From NCBI GenBank assembly GCA_910579735.1, contig CAJTUZ010000011.1, positions 49,975 to 113,974 of the forward strand: DNA of 64,000 bases. The letters are read 5' to 3'. This document shows positions 60,575 through 64,000 of this stretch, in pieces. The translations under genes were made by a program, and so were the position numbers. The stretch is from an uncultured Lachnospiraceae bacterium (GTDB lineage Bacteria; Bacillota; Clostridia; Lachnospirales; Lachnospiraceae). A model generated the notes under the pieces. That model was given only the letters and a program-made list of their open reading frames with translations, had not been told where the DNA came from and did no database searches. Within the stretch, counting starts at the first letter, position 1. Each line of letters opens with the position of its first letter.

Positions 60575-61864
60575 TCAGATCGCCATAAAGCAGCTGCATG
60601 GTATCATCACATCCAGCACAAAATATCCGTTATCCGTATAACACGCCATGTTCCCCGAAAGCCGCTCCACATCCTCCTGCATGGAACGCAGCCCGTATCC
60701 GTGTCCCTGTCCCTCCTTGTCCGTTTCCGGCAGTTTTCCCTGCTCTACATACCGCCCTTTCTGGCAGCGGTTCCTGATGCGGATCAACAGGTGTTCCCTG
60801 TTGTACTGCATATGCACCGACATTTCCCTGTCCTCCTGTGCAAGCGCACCAAGCTCATCACAGGCGTTCTCCATCCCGTTTGCCAGTATCCGGCATATCT
60901 CCATATGGGGCAGGGCTTCCTCCCCTATTCTGATGTCAATCCGGCGTTTTGCATGGAGTTCCTCCAGTTTCCTGTCATAGTAAGCAGCCGTGGCATTGAT
61001 GTAAGGGTTCCGGCTAAACTGTCCCCATCCGGAATCCGTCTCCTGCTCCATACCCCGCAGATAGTCTTCTGCCTTTTTTGTCTCTCCCGCCGCCAGAAGT
61101 CCTGATAAGGTTGCCGTATAACTTTTCATGTCATGCTTCATCTTCCGGATGCACTGCTGGTTTTCCAGCCGCATCTCAAGTACATTCTTCTGCTCCCGCA
61201 GCATCCGCTCGCTCTGCTGACGCCGAAAGAGCAGGATCTGGCGGTACATGGCTGTAAGAATTGTGGCATAGGTCATGGGCATCAGCGCCATGATGAGCAG
61301 GAACGCCGGAAGCTCCTGCGGTCTTTTCGTGACAACCACAGGAAAATTCGCCGTTACCGCAAGCAGGAGATAATAAAGCGCCGTCATTCCGGCGAACAGT
61401 CCCCACCCTTTCGCCACGGACTCCTGTAATTCCCTGTAAGGTTTGCGCAGATAACGGTACGCCACCCATTCCACAAGCGGGAACAGCACGAGCCGCCCGA
61501 CAAACATCAGGATATAACTCTGCCCGCCTAAGTAGAAATCCAGAATGTTCGTCAGTACGATGATCCAGTAGGATACTGTGTCCGCAAGGCAGAACGTAAA
61601 GAAGAACTGCCCCTTTTTATCCTTCGACATGAACCAGAAGAAAAGCAGGCTTGGCAGGGTACAGGTCAGAAGAAATATCTGTCCCATGAACTCCGTCCCG
61701 TACCTTACAAGCCCTGCTACATTGAACAGGGCAAGCGATCCCATAAAAACTACCGTCAGGATAACAGTGCTCCTTTTCGGGTAGCGGGAGCGGTACAGCA
61801 GCATGAACAGAACCAGAATGTGGAACAACGACCACAGTATGGATAAATCCCTTAATATTGTCAT
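60575..61864 (-). CDS. Sensor histidine kinase, AgrC/GHKL type
   Basis: About 430 residues. Six or seven membrane helices form the N-terminal half. The kinase core has RKMKHDMKSYTATLSGLL, with the His followed by Asp typical of AgrC-like (HPK10) kinases, then an N-box ILANGMENACDELG and a G-box GHGYGLRSMQEDVERLSG. I use the ATG at 61864, which overlaps the regulator's TGA as ATGA. AgrC-like kinases usually sense peptides, but no AgrB/AgrD gene is visible. Confidence 0.87.
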   Translation of the reverse strand: MTILRDLSILWSLFHILVLFMLLYRSRYPKRSTVILTVVFMGSLALFNVAGLVRYGTEFMGQIFLLTCTLPSLLFFWFMSKDKKGQFFFTFCLADTVSYWIIVLTNILDFYLGGQSYILMFVGRLVLFPLVEWVAYRYLRKPYRELQESVAKGWGLFAGMTALYYLLLAVTANFPVVVTKRPQELPAFLLIMALMPMTYATILTAMYRQILLFRRQQSERMLREQKNVLEMRLENQQCIRKMKHDMKSYTATLSGLLAAGETKKAEDYLRGMEQETDSGWGQFSRNPYINATAAYYDRKLEELHAKRRIDIRIGEEALPHMEICRILANGMENACDELGALAQEDREMSVHMQYNREHLLIRIRNRCQKGRYVEQGKLPETDKEGQGHGYGLRSMQEDVERLSGNMACYTDNGYFVLDVMIPCSCFMAI

Positions 61865-62571
61865 TCCCATCCCACCTCCTCGAACAGAAGCTTCCGGTAG
61901 CGTTCCTGCACCGCAGCGTAATAGCGCCTTGATATCGGCACCTTCTCTCCTTTCTCCGCAAGCACAAGATCCATTCCGGCAATTTCCCTGATATGATACA
62001 CATTTACGATAAAACTCTGGTGGCACCGCAGAAACGTATCCCCGCAGATCTTCTGCTCCAGATCACTTAACTTCCCCGTGCTCTCCTGCACCCTCCCGTC
62101 CGTGCAGTGAATAGAAAGAACATGCTCCCTGCTGCTTATATAAAGAATTTTACCGTAAGGAATGACGCCCGATGCCCTCCGCCATGAATAACCGAGTGTT
62201 TCCTCTTTATTCTTTATGAATATTTTCTCCACCTTGTCGAGCAGCTTCTCCAGTTCCTCCCTGCCAATGGGTTTTATCAGATACTGGACGGCATACAGGT
62301 CATACGCCTCCCTGTAAAAATCATTACTTGCGGAGACAAAACAGATGACCGCCGCCTCATCCCATGCACGGAGCTTTCCTGCCAATTCAATTCCGCTCAT
62401 GGAATTTTCCATGAATATATCTAACAGGTACAGGTCAAAGTGTTTCCCGCCCTGCTCCACATCCGAAAGCAGACTTTCAGTGCTGCCATAGAGCGTTACC
62501 TCCTGTCCGGGCAGCAGTTCCCGGACGGCACAGGCATCCTGCCGACAGTCGTCACAAACTGCAATTCTCAT
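61861..62571 (-). CDS. LytTR family response regulator (AgrA-like)
   Basis: 236 residues: a receiver domain (CDDCRQD at the start, phosphoacceptor Asp in LYLLDIFMENSMSG, Lys in LIKPIG) and a LytTR DNA-binding domain (ILYISSREHVLSIHC, FLRCHQSFIVNVYHI). It is coupled to the histidine kinase by a four-base overlap. AGGGAAG precedes the ATG. Confidence 0.92.
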   Translation of the reverse strand: MRIAVCDDCRQDACAVRELLPGQEVTLYGSTESLLSDVEQGGKHFDLYLLDIFMENSMSGIELAGKLRAWDEAAVICFVSASNDFYREAYDLYAVQYLIKPIGREELEKLLDKVEKIFIKNKEETLGYSWRRASGVIPYGKILYISSREHVLSIHCTDGRVQESTGKLSDLEQKICGDTFLRCHQSFIVNVYHIREIAGMDLVLAEKGEKVPISRRYYAAVQERYRKLLFEEVGWE

Positions 62572-62711
62572 AAATATTCTTCCCTTCTAAAGCGTAATCG
62601 TATAACCCAAAATGATAGGAAACGTCTGTCTCCTTCCATGGATTCTTTTCTTCGCTTTTTCTATAGTTTCATTTCGGGTATGCCAAATGCAGAATATAAT
62701 GAATATATTCT

Positions 62712-62741
62712 ACCATACATTGTTCGATCTCCATGTGTCAA
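62712..62741 (-). promoter_or_regulatory. Possible promoter of the two-component unit
   Basis: TTGACA (62741-62736), an 18-bp spacer and TATGGT (62717-62712) on the minus strand, 140 bases before the regulator start. The -10 is imperfect. Besides this and the terminator 62881-62921, I see nothing else in the 444-bp gap 62572-63015. Confidence 0.45.
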
Positions 62742-62880
62742 TTCTGCATCCTAAGTTATTAATTTTGTATCGAAACAAGTTTTTATGGAAATTTGTAGAA
62801 TTCCTCCTGTTCTGTCAACTGGATATTTTACAATAAACTGGACAGATTTTTTAAGGTCATATAATATAAAACCAATAAGC

Positions 62881-62921
62881 AAAAAACCGGGAAACGCAGT
62901 CCGCAGACTGCCATTTCCCGG
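62881..62921 (-). terminator. Intrinsic terminator of the effector-binding/unknown pair
   Basis: CCGGGAAA (62887-62894) pairs with TTTCCCGG (62914-62921), with an inner GCAGTC/GACTGC helix; six U follow on the minus strand. It lies about 95 bases after the 158-aa gene. Confidence 0.85.
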
Positions 62922-63015
62922 CGTTTCATTACTCCATATCTTCAGCAGGCAAAAACACAAGCCCGACAAATCTTTTTTCCTGCCTGTACTTCGGACAGTA
63001 GAATAGAAAATTTTT

Positions 63016-63492
63016 TTACTCTGTATCCGTCTGCAATTCTTTCTCTAAAAACTGCTTTATGTACGGATTGTTTTCCTCACTCAATGTAGGCTGAAACGCC
63101 ATGTAACGGCATTTCTGATACAGTTCGCCATCCAGTGCAAAGGTATAACCCATGATACATTTCGGATTACAGTCACCGGGATTGACAAGCCGTTTGCAGA
63201 CGGACGCTTTCTTGATTTCCTTTTTTACCTTTTCGGGCAGTGTGTCAAGAAAACTCTGGTATTCTTGTACATGTTCGGGATAAATGCGGAGTTTCATCCC
63301 CGTTTTTCGGGATACGAATGTTGCCAAAGTCCTTTTGCTGCTGTTTAGCACATATGACACAACATAGCCGCTTTTTTGCGATTTTATGTCACATTTACAG
63401 CCGTTCCCCGTCAGATATTCGTTGATCTGGCTTACAAAGCTGCGGAAACGTTCGTCAACCGTTTCCATAAAGATACTAAATTTATCGTCCAT
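63016..63492 (-). CDS. Uncharacterised protein (158 aa)
   Basis: A soluble alpha/beta protein of unknown family beginning MDDKFSIFMETVDERF. Six cysteines are present, several clustered (KCDIK; VCKRLVNPGDCNPKCIMGY), perhaps a metal site. The ATG at 63492 follows GGAGG; the in-frame extension to 63534 overlaps the preceding gene. It begins 11 bases after the effector-binding-domain gene and shares its terminator, so the two probably act together. Confidence 0.75.
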   Translation of the reverse strand: MDDKFSIFMETVDERFRSFVSQINEYLTGNGCKCDIKSQKSGYVVSYVLNSSKRTLATFVSRKTGMKLRIYPEHVQEYQSFLDTLPEKVKKEIKKASVCKRLVNPGDCNPKCIMGYTFALDGELYQKCRYMAFQPTLSEENNPYIKQFLEKELQTDTE

Positions 63493-63503
63493 AAGTCCCT
63501 CCG

Positions 63504-63974
63504 TTATGCCTTCTTCTTTGCTACGGGTATCCATACCTCATATTGTGCGTTCTGCGGATCTGGATTTAAGTAAACCTCAATATCAGGAGCGTTGGCATAT
63601 TCATATCCGGAGGTCGGAAGCCACTCCTTTATGATCCGCTGCTCCAATTCCTGTATTGACTGGTTTGTACCCGTTCCGGAAAAGATTGCCCAGGTGGACG
63701 CAGGAACGGTATATTCTTCAAACTCATTGCTTGTTTTTGTGCTGGAAACGGCAATAAAATATTTCCATTGTTCTTCGTCATTGCAGGCACTCACGCCCAA
63801 AAGTCCCATCAGCGGCGTATCCATCATTCCTGCCAATTTCTGTATCGTTCCATTTACAGATGCCTCCTGCCACATCTTGGGCACCACCATAAAGTTACTT
63901 TCGATTTCTTTATCAAGCGGTGCAGATACGCCAATAATTCGGAAGGCTTCTTTTGTTTCAATTCTATAATTCAT
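63504..63974 (-). CDS. GyrI-like / AraC effector-binding domain protein
   Basis: 156 residues from the ATG at 63974 (AGGAG upstream). The fold is that of the bacterial transcription activator effector-binding domain: it begins MNYRIETKEAFRIIGVSAPL and ends with DIEVYLNPDPQNAQYEVWIPV, and includes VPASTWAIFSGTG. No DNA-binding domain is attached, so it is a stand-alone ligand-binding protein, as in GyrI/Rob-C-like families. It pairs with the unknown 158-aa gene. Confidence 0.85.
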   Translation of the reverse strand: MNYRIETKEAFRIIGVSAPLDKEIESNFMVVPKMWQEASVNGTIQKLAGMMDTPLMGLLGVSACNDEEQWKYFIAVSSTKTSNEFEEYTVPASTWAIFSGTGTNQSIQELEQRIIKEWLPTSGYEYANAPDIEVYLNPDPQNAQYEVWIPVAKKKA

Positions 63975-64000
63975 TTCTGTCGCTCCTTTCACAGCAATTT

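Overview
The window looks like chromosomal DNA from a spore-forming, probably motile member of the Clostridia, most likely Lachnospiraceae. The evidence is the spoIIGA-sigE pair and sigG, AGGAGG-type ribosome binding sites, an NADP-type glutamate dehydrogenase, YlmC/YmxH and YqeG proteins, several LytTR/GGDEF/HD-GYP signalling proteins, and families I associate with Lachnospiraceae (DUF5688, DUF3737, DUF4179). No species can be named from sequence alone. Almost all genes are on the minus strand. The exceptions are an MFS transporter with its regulator, sigG, and one small membrane protein.

Layout. 1-1300: a two-gene unit (GNAT acetyltransferase, then a PhnP-like metallo-hydrolase cut by the window edge) preceded by what reads as a complete attenuator: promoter, 20-codon leader ORF, and mutually exclusive antiterminator and terminator hairpins. 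1400-7250: metabolic and transport genes (FMN hydroxy-acid oxidase, Na/Pi symporter, GNAT, aldo/keto reductase, DUF3737) interrupted by a 196-bp near-palindromic element. 7300-10000: a plus-strand MFS pump and winged-helix regulator. 10030-12080: a flagellin with an internal HExxH metallopeptidase domain (flagellinolysin type) behind a sigma-D-type promoter. 12078-22340: an ABC exporter unit led by an ECF sigma factor, a MazF-like toxin, a double-HD protein, and two more ECF sigma units, one with a DUF4179 anti-sigma-like partner and one followed by two unrecognised soluble proteins. 22400-27100: gdhA, an SH3b protein, tRNA-Arg(CCG), DUF5688.

27200-36200: efp, aroQ, aroK, aroE and yqeG. A large YD-repeat lipoprotein sits inside the yqeG-aroE neighbourhood and overlaps aroE. 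nrdR, ylmC and a zinc-ribbon/SH3b membrane protein follow. sigG lies here on the opposite strand, separated from spoIIGA-sigE by a secreted ComEC-like metallo-hydrolase and a REC/HD-GYP/GGDEF protein. 39500-54780: the division and cell-wall (dcw) cluster, read mraZ-rsmH-ftsL-two class B PBPs-mraY-murD-ftsW-murA-ftsQ-ftsZ-spoIIGA-sigE. Upstream of mraZ are a good promoter and four AAGTGG-type MraZ boxes at exact 10-bp spacing.

54985-64000: a small membrane protein, lgt, ychF, a decayed integrative element, an AgrC/AgrA-like two-component system with a PAS-GAF-GGDEF protein and a truncated third regulator, and an effector-binding-domain protein paired with an unknown protein. The element is bounded by a 47-bp direct repeat that contains the ychF start codon and ribosome binding site, and it carries a deleted tyrosine integrase. 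The strongest items for follow-up are the attenuator at 1009-1279, the proteolytic flagellin, the YD-repeat lipoprotein coupled to aroE, and the ychF-targeting element.
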